A stretch of 64,000 bases of DNA, taken from NCBI GenBank assembly GCA_025057015.1, contig JANWYG010000017.1:62001-126000 (forward strand), given 5' to 3'. Positions 34,723 through 45,625 of the stretch are shown here, piece by piece (the first letter of the stretch is position 1; each line of letters begins with the position of its first letter). The translations under genes and the position numbers were made by a program. Below the pieces are notes generated by a model that did not search any database, was not told where the DNA came from, and saw only the letters and a list, made by a program, of their open reading frames with translations. Source of the DNA: Blastocatellia bacterium. GTDB lineage: Bacteria > Acidobacteriota > Blastocatellia > Chloracidobacteriales > JADJPF01.

Positions 34723-36066
34723 TCAACTTCTAAGCCTGAGTCTTGCGCCACAGTACCAACAGAATTCCGGTGTCGACAGCGTATCCTCCAAATTTCTACC
34801 TGCTGCTTGAGGACTACCACAAAGCGAGCAAAAACCATCTACGAGACTTGCTACTTGCCCTTTGTTTACTTGCGTACCAGGCTGTGGAGAATGTGGCGCA
34901 TAGCTAGAAGGTAAAGGAGCTGTACTATCGGAACTAGGAAGTTTCATCACAGCTGGCGGAGTCTTAGAAAGAGATAGCCCCATGAAGGTCTGATAACGCT
35001 TACGCTTTTGCTCAGTCCTAGCTTGCCCAGCGCTAGAAGGTTTCGTAGCAGAAGTTTGTGTAGCAGCTCCTATCTCACCAGGAGCTGGACGAAAATATTC
35101 CTCGAAGTTGCTTGAACTACTGCCACTGACAGTTTCACCAGGAGCTGGACGGAAGTACTCCTCAAAGTTACCAGAGCTGCTACTGGGAGCAACAGGTTGT
35201 TGAGGCGTCTGAACAAGAGGAGGTGGTGTAGGAGGCGCTGCTACAACCCCAGGATTCTGTCCTCTATCCGCTAGAGATAAGCCCGCAAAGGTAGAGTATC
35301 TACGCTTTTCTTTATCCCGCTGCTTCGTAGGCGGTGGCGGTGGTGCCATAGTACCCATGCTTTTGACTATTTCCTGCGCTGACGATGGTTGTTGAGCAGC
35401 AGTGCCTACAGTCCTCAGATCTTCGTCACCAGTAAGCGATAGCCCCGCAAAAGTAGCATACCTACGCCGACCTGCAGACTTACGAGTCTCTGTACTGGTA
35501 AGAGAAGTTGGTAGCGGAGGCGGCATCACACCAGGATCAGAAGGCTTCTTGCTGAAGCCCGCCGGAGCAGCACCAAAACCTGACGGCTTGTTTAGCTGTT
35601 CCGGTAGAAAAGATTGCGTAGTCTCTAGAAAATCATGCTGTCCAGCCGCCGACTGCTGCACGCTCATAGGCGGAACAGAAGTATGATCAAGCGTACGCTC
35701 AAACTTATCCATAGCTACTGCAGTCTCAGATGGACGAATAGGAGCTTCAAAAGCCTTAGTGACAACACTAGGCGGTGAAGCTTTCTCTCCAGCTACCGCG
35801 GTAGATGACCCTTCCGAATCCACAGCAGCAACAAAAGCAGCACTCTCTTCTACACTGCTTATATACTGCTCCAATCTCTGCTCTAGAAATTCTAATCTTG
35901 AGCTCAAGCGGCCTATAGTAGAAAGAGTTGCTGCTAACGCAGCCGACATGCCACCTAGCCCTAAGCTAAGAGATAACACACTATACTCAGAAACTAGATG
36001 AGCAACACCGGCAACTACCACGCTAAAAATAACTATCGGTAAGCCCATCTTAACTATGCTATTCAT
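34723..36066 (-). CDS. Membrane protein with Pro-rich region, three KRRYxTFxGLSL-type motifs and C-terminal zinc ribbon
   Basis: The family is not recognised. Two hydrophobic helices (~7-24 and 30-51) are followed by a short coiled coil (52-76). A long disordered Ser/Pro-rich region (~85-400) carries three near-identical 11-residue motifs: RRYATFAGLSL (201-211), RRYSTFAGLSL (255-265) and KRYQTFMGLSL (356-366). Two copies of NFEEYFRPAPGE lie at 300-311 and 320-331. The C-terminus is a zinc ribbon (CSLCG at 413-417, CWYCG at 436-440). It is the first gene of the secretion cluster, with AGGAG 8 bases before its ATG. It could be a scaffold or receptor at the membrane for the export complex, with the motifs as docking or phosphorylation sites. 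Confidence 0.75.
   Translation of the reverse strand: MNSIVKMGLPIVIFSVVVAGVAHLVSEYSVLSLSLGLGGMSAALAATLSTIGRLSSRLEFLEQRLEQYISSVEESAAFVAAVDSEGSSTAVAGEKASPPSVVTKAFEAPIRPSETAVAMDKFERTLDHTSVPPMSVQQSAAGQHDFLETTQSFLPEQLNKPSGFGAAPAGFSKKPSDPGVMPPPLPTSLTSTETRKSAGRRRYATFAGLSLTGDEDLRTVGTAAQQPSSAQEIVKSMGTMAPPPPPTKQRDKEKRRYSTFAGLSLADRGQNPGVVAAPPTPPPLVQTPQQPVAPSSSSGNFEEYFRPAPGETVSGSSSSNFEEYFRPAPGEIGAATQTSATKPSSAGQARTEQKRKRYQTFMGLSLSKTPPAVMKLPSSDSTAPLPSSYAPHSPQPGTQVNKGQVASLVDGFCSLCGSPQAAGRNLEDTLSTPEFCWYCGARLRLRS
35074..35169 (-). repeat. Internal repeat coding for NFEEYFRPAPGE (two copies)
   Basis: Two copies of a block coding for a Ser-rich linker plus NFEEYFRPAPGE are separated by 8 codons. They differ mainly at third positions, which suggests an old in-frame duplication kept under protein-level selection. 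Confidence 0.85.
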
Positions 36067-36227
36067 ACAAAACTCTCCTAATCGGGGAGGTGTCAGCAGC
36101 TGAAACCAGTCGCCAATCGCTGTTTTCTACTGGCTAACGTATAACTTAGAATGAGGCCTATGGCAATTATAATGCTTGTCAGCTAACTAGCATATATTTT
36201 TTTTCAATACCCTAAGGAGAAACTAAA

Positions 36228-38318
36228 ATGAAGACAATATTAGTGCCTTTGCTTGTCGTAAGCAGCATCGTACCACAACAGTTAACCCCACCTGTAGCAA
36301 AGAAAGTACCCAAGATAACGGTCATTCACGGCGAAGAACTGATAGACGACTATTCCTGGCTCAGGGAAAAGTCAAATCCAGAAGTGATATCCTACCTAGA
36401 AGCAGAAAATGCATACGCAGACGCAATGATGCAGCATACGCAAGAACTGCAACGCAAGCTCTACGAAGAGATGTTAGGACGAATAAAAGAAACTGACCTT
36501 AGCGTACCATATCTTGCCGATGGCTATTACTACTACACGAGAACGGAAAAGGGCAAGCAATATAGCATTTACTGCAGGAAGAAAGGTAACCTAGATGCCT
36601 CAGAAGAAATCATCCTGGATGTAAACGAGCTGGCTTCCGGTAAGCCCTATACCAGCATAGGCATGCTAGCAGTAAGCGACGACGGTAACCTGCTTGCGTT
36701 TTCTACCGACTATACCGGATTCAGACAGTACACCCTAAGGATAAAGGATCTACGCACCGGCAAGCTGCTACCAGATATAGTAGAAAACGCTGTGGACTTT
36801 GCCTGGGCAAGCGACAGCAAAACTATCTTCTACACTATCGAAGATGCCGCCAAGCGTCCTTATCGGATCTACAGGCACGTGCTGGGTACCGCCCCACAGC
36901 AAGACGTCCTCGTGTACGAAGAGAAGGACGAGCTGTACAGAACAAGTCTATCCAGAACCCGCAGCAAGCAGTACATACTAATAACATCAGCTAGCTCAAC
37001 TACGAGCGAAGTACACTATATAAGTAGCAACAAACCCTCTGACCCAGCCACACTACTGCTTAAACGTAAAGAAGGTCACGAGTACTATGTGGAACATCAA
37101 GATAACTATTTCTATATCCGCACAAACGACTCGGGGAAAAACTTTCGACTAGTCCGTGCCCCAATAACCGATACCTCTGTTGACAAATGGACAGAAGTAG
37201 TACCACACCGCAAAGAAGTAATGTTAGAGGACATAGACTGTTTTGCCTCACATATAGTTTTATGGGAGCGTGAGCAAGGAATACAGAAAATCCGTGTTAT
37301 AGACACAAAAACAGGACAGACAAAGTATGTAAAATTTCCAGAACCTGTATACGCAGTGTTTTCCGGCCCGACACCAGAATATAAGAGCCAAACGCTGCGT
37401 TATACTTACCAATCTTTCACCACCCCTGCTTCCGTTTATGACTATGACATCAACGCTGACAAGAGCATCCTGCTTAAGCGCACGGAAGTGTTAGGCGGAT
37501 ATGATCCACAAAACTACCGAAGCGAGCGAATTTACGCTACGGCCAGCGACGGCACCAAAATTCCAATCTCGCTGGTCTACCGCAAAGATAAGAGAACAGC
37601 CTGTAGACAGCCTTTACTCCTAAACGGCTATGGGTCATATGGCATATCCCGCCCTGTTTCTTTCAGCTCTGAACGTCTCAGCCTACTTGATCGAGGAGTA
37701 ATATTCGCCATAGCACACATCAGAGGCGGCGGAGACTTAGGCAAAGATTGGCACGATCAAGGCAAAATGATGGTAAAGAAGAACACTTTCACCGACTTCA
37801 TAGCCTGCGCCGAACACCTTATCGCCGAAGGGTACACTGCACCTGACAAGCTAGTAATAACCGGCGGGAGCGCCGGAGGACTGCTAATGGGGGCAGTAGT
37901 CAACATGCGGCCTGAGCTATTCAGAGCTGTAGTATCGTATGTTCCGTTCGTAGACGTGATAAACACAATGCTAGATCCCTCTTTGCCTTTAACCGTGCAG
38001 GAGTATCTAGAGTGGGGCAATCCAAACGACAAGGAGGCCTACTTATACATCAAGAGTTACTCTCCATACGACAACTTAGAACGCAAAGCTTATCCAAGTA
38101 TGCTAATTAGGACATCGCTCAACGACAGCCAAGTAATGTACTGGGAACCAGCTAAGTATGTTGCCAAGCTGCGTTCTTTGAAGACGGATAAAAATTTGCT
38201 GCTGTTCAAAACCAACATGGCAGCCGGACATAGCGGTGCTTCGGGTCGGTATGATGCACTACGCGATACAGCCTTTGACTACGCTTTTATACTAACACAG
38301 CTAGGAATTACAAAGTAG
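36228..38318 (+). CDS. Prolyl oligopeptidase family serine peptidase (S9)
   Basis: The 696-residue protein starts with a short hydrophobic segment (ILVPLLVVSSIV), probably a Sec signal. An N-terminal lid and beta-propeller (~30-430) precede the alpha/beta-hydrolase domain. The triad is Ser548 (GGSAGG), Asp633 (SLNDSQVMYW) and His668 (AGHSGASGRYD). The conserved EWGNPND stretch and VIFAIAHIRGGGDLGKDWH are typical of S9A, oligopeptidase B/PREP type. It cleaves short peptides, likely in the periplasm. AAGGAG precedes the ATG. Its 3' end overlaps the convergent histidine kinase gene by 11 bases. Confidence 0.94.
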   Translation: MKTILVPLLVVSSIVPQQLTPPVAKKVPKITVIHGEELIDDYSWLREKSNPEVISYLEAENAYADAMMQHTQELQRKLYEEMLGRIKETDLSVPYLADGYYYYTRTEKGKQYSIYCRKKGNLDASEEIILDVNELASGKPYTSIGMLAVSDDGNLLAFSTDYTGFRQYTLRIKDLRTGKLLPDIVENAVDFAWASDSKTIFYTIEDAAKRPYRIYRHVLGTAPQQDVLVYEEKDELYRTSLSRTRSKQYILITSASSTTSEVHYISSNKPSDPATLLLKRKEGHEYYVEHQDNYFYIRTNDSGKNFRLVRAPITDTSVDKWTEVVPHRKEVMLEDIDCFASHIVLWEREQGIQKIRVIDTKTGQTKYVKFPEPVYAVFSGPTPEYKSQTLRYTYQSFTTPASVYDYDINADKSILLKRTEVLGGYDPQNYRSERIYATASDGTKIPISLVYRKDKRTACRQPLLLNGYGSYGISRPVSFSSERLSLLDRGVIFAIAHIRGGGDLGKDWHDQGKMMVKKNTFTDFIACAEHLIAEGYTAPDKLVITGGSAGGLLMGAVVNMRPELFRAVVSYVPFVDVINTMLDPSLPLTVQEYLEWGNPNDKEAYLYIKSYSPYDNLERKAYPSMLIRTSLNDSQVMYWEPAKYVAKLRSLKTDKNLLLFKTNMAAGHSGASGRYDALRDTAFDYAFILTQLGITK

Positions 38319-39915
38319 TGGGCTGGCTTGTCGGAAGGACGATCCTTACTGAAGTACCCTGACCAAGCCTGCTTTCAATCTGCAATGCGCCATTGTGAGT
38401 ATCCATAATCTGCTTAGCTATAGAGAGGCCAAGGCCTGTTCCACTCGGCTTGGTAGTAAAAAACGGCTCGAAAATTCGCCCCATATCCTGAGGATTGATG
38501 CCGCTACCATTGTCCGTTACATCAATCACAAGGTAAGGGCAGCCCGACCAATCAGCAGCTGATTCTAGCATCGTACTGACAGATATCCTGCCCTTGCCCT
38601 TCGTAGCTTGTACAGCGTTAATCAGAATATTGAGTAAGACCTGAATAAGCTGATCTGGATCAGCCTGCACGAACGGCAAATCGCTCTTGAGATGCTTCTC
38701 TACCTCCAGGGCACCATCCATATTACGGGCGATATCCATCTGAAGCACCAACTCTAGACTACGTTCTATTAGCTTGTTGATGTCAACCGCTACTACTCGA
38801 GGAGGTGTGGGACGTGCAAAGATCAAGAAGTCTCGGACTACTCTTTCCAGTCTTCCAGCTTCCTCAAGGATTATCTCTATAAGCCGTCTGTTCGTGCCAG
38901 TAAAGTTCACCCGAGCCTGAAGCTCTTCGGCCGAGTTAAGCACTGCAGCCAGAGGATTACGTATCTCGTGAGCTATAACTGCGGCAAGTTCGCCCATTGT
39001 AGCCATACGTTCACTTTTCTGGAGCTCTTGCTGCAGCCTCTTAGCTTCGCTTATGTCTTCTAGAGCAAGATTTATATAGGTCAGCCTGCCGTCTGATTCC
39101 CGCGATAACCAGCAATTGATCCTCAGATCTAAAGTCTGCCCACTCTTATGACGAGCCTGCAGATCGTCATAAAGGAAATCTTTTTCCACCAATCGCGCAA
39201 GCAACTGATCGTATCTTGCACCGTCAAGAAGTAAATCCCTAAACCTCACTTTGAGCATCCCTTCCGGCTCCGAGTACCCGAAGATACGAGCAAAAGAAGA
39301 GTTGACAAGAACCAGCACACCATTAGCGTCCATGCGCCCCATACCCTGAGAAGCGTTTTCAAAGAAGGTTTGGTAGTCCTGTGCAAACTTGGCCGTAAGA
39401 ACCTGATAAGCAATATCCGACCTCTGGACTTGCTGACGACTTCGAAGTACCTGAATACTGTTTGCCAAGAAGATAGCCAGTCTCTTTAGTGAATCTATAT
39501 CCTGACGCGTAAAAGCATTTTTATGACCACTTTCTACATTAAGCACCCCTATCAACTGCCCTTTGTATATCATAGGGCAAGCCAGCTCAGATCTCGTAGC
39601 AGGATACTTAGCTATGTACAAGCTGCTTTTCTCGACATCTTGCAGTAGCAGCGGCCGTCTACGCTTTGCAGCAGTACCCACAACACCCATACCGATCTGC
39701 AAAGTATCACCTATGCAAGGATCTGCAGGATATCGGCTATAACCTGCAGCAAGGAAGAGCGCCGAAGCTTGAGCGTTGAAAAGATTAATCGTCAGGACAT
39801 CAAAGTCTAGGTACTGGCCTGCCACAGCAACCACCGAAGACAAGAACTCAGATTCATCAACATCCACAGATATATCACTGAGCTTCGCAAGCAGAGATAA
39901 GTAGTTACGCTTCAT
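38308..39915 (-). CDS. GAF-PAS sensor histidine kinase
   Basis: Starting from the ATG at 39915 (AGGGA just before), the 535-residue protein has a GAF domain (~20-165), a PAS domain (~180-300), HisKA with H-box [14 protein letters not shown], and an HATPase with N-box [14 protein letters not shown]1 DVTDNGSGI and G2 [12 protein letters not shown]. No membrane segment is present, so it senses a cytoplasmic signal. It overlaps the end of ppk by 11 bases, and a sigma-54 activator gene lies further upstream on the same strand. That activator has no receiver domain, so its phosphorylation target is not obvious. Confidence 0.92.
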   Translation of the reverse strand: MKRNYLSLLAKLSDISVDVDESEFLSSVVAVAGQYLDFDVLTINLFNAQASALFLAAGYSRYPADPCIGDTLQIGMGVVGTAAKRRRPLLLQDVEKSSLYIAKYPATRSELACPMIYKGQLIGVLNVESGHKNAFTRQDIDSLKRLAIFLANSIQVLRSRQQVQRSDIAYQVLTAKFAQDYQTFFENASQGMGRMDANGVLVLVNSSFARIFGYSEPEGMLKVRFRDLLLDGARYDQLLARLVEKDFLYDDLQARHKSGQTLDLRINCWLSRESDGRLTYINLALEDISEAKRLQQELQKSERMATMGELAAVIAHEIRNPLAAVLNSAEELQARVNFTGTNRRLIEIILEEAGRLERVVRDFLIFARPTPPRVVAVDINKLIERSLELVLQMDIARNMDGALEVEKHLKSDLPFVQADPDQLIQVLLNILINAVQATKGKGRISVSTMLESAADWSGCPYLVIDVTDNGSGINPQDMGRIFEPFFTTKPSGTGLGLSIAKQIMDTHNGALQIESRLGQGTSVRIVLPTSQPTTL

Positions 39916-42013
39916 TTTCCCTGGCAGCAAGCGAGAGAAAGATTTGCTGCGAGTCTACCGGTGTCTGTCCTAAAGCAGGAAAAAGACGCTCATATGAGCC
40001 ATCCGGATGAAGCAGTCTTGCTCCAACATTGTCCATAAGTGTCGTCTCAAGTATCTCTACCTTAAGTCTTTGTTTTAACTTCTCGTCTTCTACAGGAAAA
40101 ACTATTTCTATCCTACGGTCTAGATTGCGCTGCATCCAGTCAGCACTACCGAGGTAGATCTCTTCCTGCCCACCATTTGCGAAGTAAAATATGCGGCTAT
40201 GCTCTAGAAAGCGCCCAACTATGCTGATTACGCGAATAGACTCAGAGATACCCGGAAGCCCTGGACGCAGACAGCAAACGCCGCGTACTATCAGATCGAT
40301 GACCACGCCTTCTTGTGAAGCCTCGTAAAGAGCCCGGATGATCTTAGTGTCAGTCAGGCTGTTTATCTTAGCTATGATGCGGCTCGGTTTGCCTTGGCGA
40401 TGATGCTGTACTTCCCGCTCTATAAGAGCAAGCATCTTCTCGCGTAAGTTGATAGGTGCCACAAAAAGCTTTCTAAACTTACGTTGGCGCGAATAACCTG
40501 TCAGATAGTTGAACAAATCACTTGCGTCTGCACCTATGTCCGGATTAGAAGTAAGCAGGCCAAAGTCAGTATATACTTTCGCAGTAGCAGGATTATAGTT
40601 CCCAGTACCAAGATGCACGTAACGCCGAATAGTGCCTTCTTCCTGCCTTACCACGAGAGCTATCTTGCAATGCGTCTTAACTCCAAGAAGGCCGTAGACA
40701 ACGTGAACGCCTGAACGCTCCATCTTGCGCGCCCAGATGATGTTATTCTCCTCGTCAAACCTAGCCTTAAGTTCAACAACGGCCGCTACTTGTTTACCGC
40801 TTTCGCTAGCTTCGATAAGCGCCTGCACTATGGGCGAGTCTCCACTAGTTCTATAGAGCGTCTGTTTTATAGCCAAGACCTTGGGATCAGTTGCTGCAGC
40901 ACGGATAAAGTCTACCACCGGAGAAAAAGAATCATAGGGATGATGCAAAAGTATATCCTGCCTGCGTAACACATCAAAAATAGTCTCGTCACCGTTCAGC
41001 ACTGCCGGCACGGCAGGTGTGAAGCCTTTATCCTTCAAATGGGGCAGATCTAGCTTGTAGAGCGCCATAAAGTCGGAGACATTAAGCGGTCCGTCTACCG
41101 TATAGACGTCTATTTCTTGCAAACCAAGAGCTTCCCTCAAATACTTGACCATACTTGCAGGCATAGAGGTATCAACTTCGAGGCGAACACAAGAGCCGAA
41201 GCGGCGTTGCCGCAGTTGAGCTTCCACGGTTTTGAGTAGGTCATCAGCTTCGTCTTCCTCTATTTCAAGCTCAGCATCACGCGTCATTCTAAAAGGATGG
41301 CAGGCAAGTATTTCCATTTCAGGAAATAGTTGATGTAGATTTGCCTTGATTACCTGCTCCAGCAAAACAAAGTGAGTTCCAGGTTTTACCGGCAGAAGCC
41401 GAGGCACTACCGGAGGCACCTTGATACGAGCAAAACGCGCAGGTGCATTTTCCTCAGTGCTGGCTACGAAGACCGCCAAATTGAGGCTCAGATTAGAAAT
41501 GTAGGGAAAAGGATGTGAAGGATCTACAGCAAGAGGCGTCAAAACAGGGAAGATGTTCTGCTGAAAATAACTATCTATCTCACTTCGCTGTTCAGCAGAT
41601 AGCTGTTCATATGACAGTACCTTGATACCATGAAGCTCAAGCTCCGGCAGCAGATCGTTCTTCAGACAGTTCATTTGCTCCTTGAGCAACGGCCTTAACT
41701 TTTCAGAGATCTTTAACAACTGTTCCTGGGGAGACATCCCATCGGGAGAGAGTATGTGCGTTTCCGATTCAAGCTGGTCTTTGAGCGCTGAGACTCGGAT
41801 CATGAAGAACTCATCCAAATTGGTTGAAAATATTGCCAGAAACTTAAGACGCTCAAGTAGCGGACGCCTCTTGTCCAGCGCTTCCTCAAGCACACGTCTG
41901 TTAAACTCTATCCAGCTCAACTCCCTGTTAAACAACAACTTGTTCTGCAACAGCATGCCTGTCTCTGCTAACCGCATCTGCGTACCTGCCATTTTAAGGT
42001 CATTTGCAGACAT
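39905..42013 (-). CDS. ppk1: Polyphosphate kinase 1
   Basis: The 702-residue protein makes polyphosphate from ATP, reversibly. Family sections include [17 protein letters not shown] at the start, [33 protein letters not shown], the autophosphorylated-His region [12 protein letters not shown], a second-domain [12 protein letters not shown] and [15 protein letters not shown]. All key stretches are present. It is placed between a sigma-54 activator and a histidine kinase on one strand, which suggests stress-controlled expression. Confidence 0.96.
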   Translation of the reverse strand: MSANDLKMAGTQMRLAETGMLLQNKLLFNRELSWIEFNRRVLEEALDKRRPLLERLKFLAIFSTNLDEFFMIRVSALKDQLESETHILSPDGMSPQEQLLKISEKLRPLLKEQMNCLKNDLLPELELHGIKVLSYEQLSAEQRSEIDSYFQQNIFPVLTPLAVDPSHPFPYISNLSLNLAVFVASTEENAPARFARIKVPPVVPRLLPVKPGTHFVLLEQVIKANLHQLFPEMEILACHPFRMTRDAELEIEEDEADDLLKTVEAQLRQRRFGSCVRLEVDTSMPASMVKYLREALGLQEIDVYTVDGPLNVSDFMALYKLDLPHLKDKGFTPAVPAVLNGDETIFDVLRRQDILLHHPYDSFSPVVDFIRAAATDPKVLAIKQTLYRTSGDSPIVQALIEASESGKQVAAVVELKARFDEENNIIWARKMERSGVHVVYGLLGVKTHCKIALVVRQEEGTIRRYVHLGTGNYNPATAKVYTDFGLLTSNPDIGADASDLFNYLTGYSRQRKFRKLFVAPINLREKMLALIEREVQHHRQGKPSRIIAKINSLTDTKIIRALYEASQEGVVIDLIVRGVCCLRPGLPGISESIRVISIVGRFLEHSRIFYFANGGQEEIYLGSADWMQRNLDRRIEIVFPVEDEKLKQRLKVEILETTLMDNVGARLLHPDGSYERLFPALGQTPVDSQQIFLSLAARENEA

Positions 42014-42062
42014 AGTAACACTCAGGCACTACAAGGCAATCTAAGGAGTGAAGATTCTTATT

Positions 42063-43880
42063 TTACTTCATTTCCGGCTTGCCATACAGGCCATGTCGTT
42101 GTATAGCCCGCCAGAAAGTACGTTCCGGCAGGCCAAGAGCTACTGAAGCAAGTTTTTTGTTCCAACTGCAGGCAGCAAGTGCCTGTAACAGTAGGTTACG
42201 TTCGAACGCCAGCATAGCCTGTTCATAGTTAGGTACGGCGTGCATAGGTAACCGCTCAGTAGTTTGGTAGTGCGGGATGTCCTCAGGCTCGTCCGCAAGC
42301 AGTGAAGCGGTAATAACGGTGCTGCCTAAAGCACGAGCTTTCGCTACAGCCCTACGGACGTCGTTTTCGAGCGAGCGAACATTGCCAGGATACTCTTTCT
42401 CATAAAGAAAGCGCTTTGCCGAAGAATCTAGATGCCACTGACCCTGCCTTCTGAGGAATTCCTCAGCTAGCGGGATTATGTCCTCTTTCCTTTTTGAAAG
42501 TGGGGGCAGTCGCAGCCGCCAAACACAGATCCGATCAAGTAGGTCAGCACGAAAGTCTCCTTTTATTACCATTTCGTCGAGATCTTTGTTCGTAGCAGCT
42601 ATAATACGTGCGTCATAAGCCAACTCAGCAGTACCACCAAGCCTACGAAAAAGACCTGACTGCAGTACCCTCAGAAGCTTTGCCTGCGACTGTAAAGGCA
42701 ATTCTCCAATTTCGTCGAGGAAGATGGTGCCTCCGTTGGCCATTTCAAAAAGACCCTTTTTCTGCGTGGTAGCACCAGTAAACGCTCCTTTTTCATAACC
42801 AAAAAGCTCACTTTCAACGAGAGTGTCAGGCAAAGCACCACAATTAACTGCTAGAAAAGGCCCTTTAGCACGCGGGCTAAGCAAGTGTATAGCCTGTGCC
42901 AGAGCCTCCTTGCCAGATCCTCTGGGACCAAGTATCAGAATCGGATCGCTCGAGTTACAAGCTATAGCGTTTAAGCGTATCCGAATGGCCTTCATGAGGG
43001 GAGAGATAAACAAGCAGTCACCAACTCGCTCGAAAGAAGTTTGAGCATACTTGAGCTCACTCAGACGGTTACGAGCCAAAGCAGCTTCACGCGTTCGACC
43101 CAAAGTTTCAAAAGCAACCGCAGAAATTCCTGCAAGAGAGCTGGCTTCTTCAACTTCTTTCAGAAGGTAAGATAAGTTTAGCTGACAAAGCGCAACAAAG
43201 TACCTGTTTTGCATCTGCTCGAAGGCTACAAGCGCCTGCGATGTAACCTGCCGGCAATAGTCATTCGGCACTCCGTAACGAAACAGCGTGCCCACAAGAT
43301 AGGAAGCCATAGCCTGTAAGTAAGTGTCTGGACAAGTTTCAAGTATAGATTCCAGCCGATAGCGCAGGCGCTCAGTCACTCCTCTATCCAGATCAGCTTG
43401 AACCTCAATGAGGTCAACATAAGTAGGCAAGAAATGCTCTTCATATCGATCTTCGTAGGCGTATCTTCTAGCGCGGCAGATATGGGCGTCAGTAAAATCG
43501 TAACGCCCTTCTTCTAATCCTAGTAGACCAAGATGTATATGTGCCCAACACCTACCAATTCCATCGGCTTGCGTAGAAACCTGAGTCAGTTTTTTTTCGG
43601 CAGCTTGCCAATCTCCCTTCCAAAGGTCCCGGATTCCTTCTAAGAGAAGTCTTTTAGTCACGGTAGGAGCCTCATTAAGTAGGGCATCCACGTTAGGATC
43701 TGCCTTCTGCAAGGCTTCAACTAGCTGCCACTCCAGCGAATTGCGTCTTCGAGGAGTCAACTGTTGGCAAGTCGTCTGCTCTGAACCAGCCGTTTGCTCG
43801 ATCTTTTTGTTGAGGCTACGAGCAAAGTCGCTCAGTTTTTTCTTCATGGTCTTGTAAGGACGGCGTGCTAGAACTAGCAT
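42063..43880 (-). CDS. Sigma-54-dependent transcription activator with helical N-terminal sensor
   Basis: The 605-residue protein has a helical, TPR-like N-terminal region (~60-280) instead of a receiver. Then comes the AAA+ domain with Walker A GPRGSGKE, the sigma-54 contact loop GAFTGA intact, GGTIFLDEIGELP as Walker B, and a C-terminal Fis-type helix-turn-helix (WNKKLASVALGLPERTFWRA). It should activate RpoN promoters. The TPR-like sensor suggests control by a partner protein or ligand. The start at 43880 is uncertain; an ATG at 43847 is equally possible. The next gene, ppk1, begins 49 bases downstream. Confidence 0.92.
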   Translation of the reverse strand: MLVLARRPYKTMKKKLSDFARSLNKKIEQTAGSEQTTCQQLTPRRRNSLEWQLVEALQKADPNVDALLNEAPTVTKRLLLEGIRDLWKGDWQAAEKKLTQVSTQADGIGRCWAHIHLGLLGLEEGRYDFTDAHICRARRYAYEDRYEEHFLPTYVDLIEVQADLDRGVTERLRYRLESILETCPDTYLQAMASYLVGTLFRYGVPNDYCRQVTSQALVAFEQMQNRYFVALCQLNLSYLLKEVEEASSLAGISAVAFETLGRTREAALARNRLSELKYAQTSFERVGDCLFISPLMKAIRIRLNAIACNSSDPILILGPRGSGKEALAQAIHLLSPRAKGPFLAVNCGALPDTLVESELFGYEKGAFTGATTQKKGLFEMANGGTIFLDEIGELPLQSQAKLLRVLQSGLFRRLGGTAELAYDARIIAATNKDLDEMVIKGDFRADLLDRICVWRLRLPPLSKRKEDIIPLAEEFLRRQGQWHLDSSAKRFLYEKEYPGNVRSLENDVRRAVAKARALGSTVITASLLADEPEDIPHYQTTERLPMHAVPNYEQAMLAFERNLLLQALAACSWNKKLASVALGLPERTFWRAIQRHGLYGKPEMK

Positions 43881-43932
43881 AGTCTAGTAAATCTGTCAAG
43901 ACAGGCTAAGCTTTTGCTTCGAACGATTGTAG

Positions 43933-45510
<1,578 letters not shown>

Positions 45511-45511
45511 C

Positions 45512-45537
45512 TGTCTCGGTCAAAACTGACCGAGACA
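45512..45537 (+). terminator. Perfect 11-bp hairpin after thiC
   Basis: TGTCTCGGTCA (45512-45522) and TGACCGAGACA (45527-45537) pair perfectly around the loop AAAC, one base after the thiC stop. Only a weak T-rich tail (aatctctt) follows, so it is a terminator or RNA-stabilising hairpin. Confidence 0.75.
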
Positions 45538-45625
45538 AATCTCTTGACTCCAATGAAGACTGGCCTTTATTATCTAATCGATTTTGAAAAGCAGAATCAA
45601 AATCAATTATAAGGAGGTAAAGGCC

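Noticed and set aside
21310-36066. A flagellar operon
   Set aside because: No flagellin, hook, rod or motor genes, and the ring protein is a monotopic lipoprotein of SctJ size instead of FliF.
45584-45625. Upstream ATG start for the TonB-dependent receptor
   Set aside because: The GTG at 45626 has AAGGAGG at good spacing and yields a proper signal peptide; the earlier ATG puts charged residues before it.
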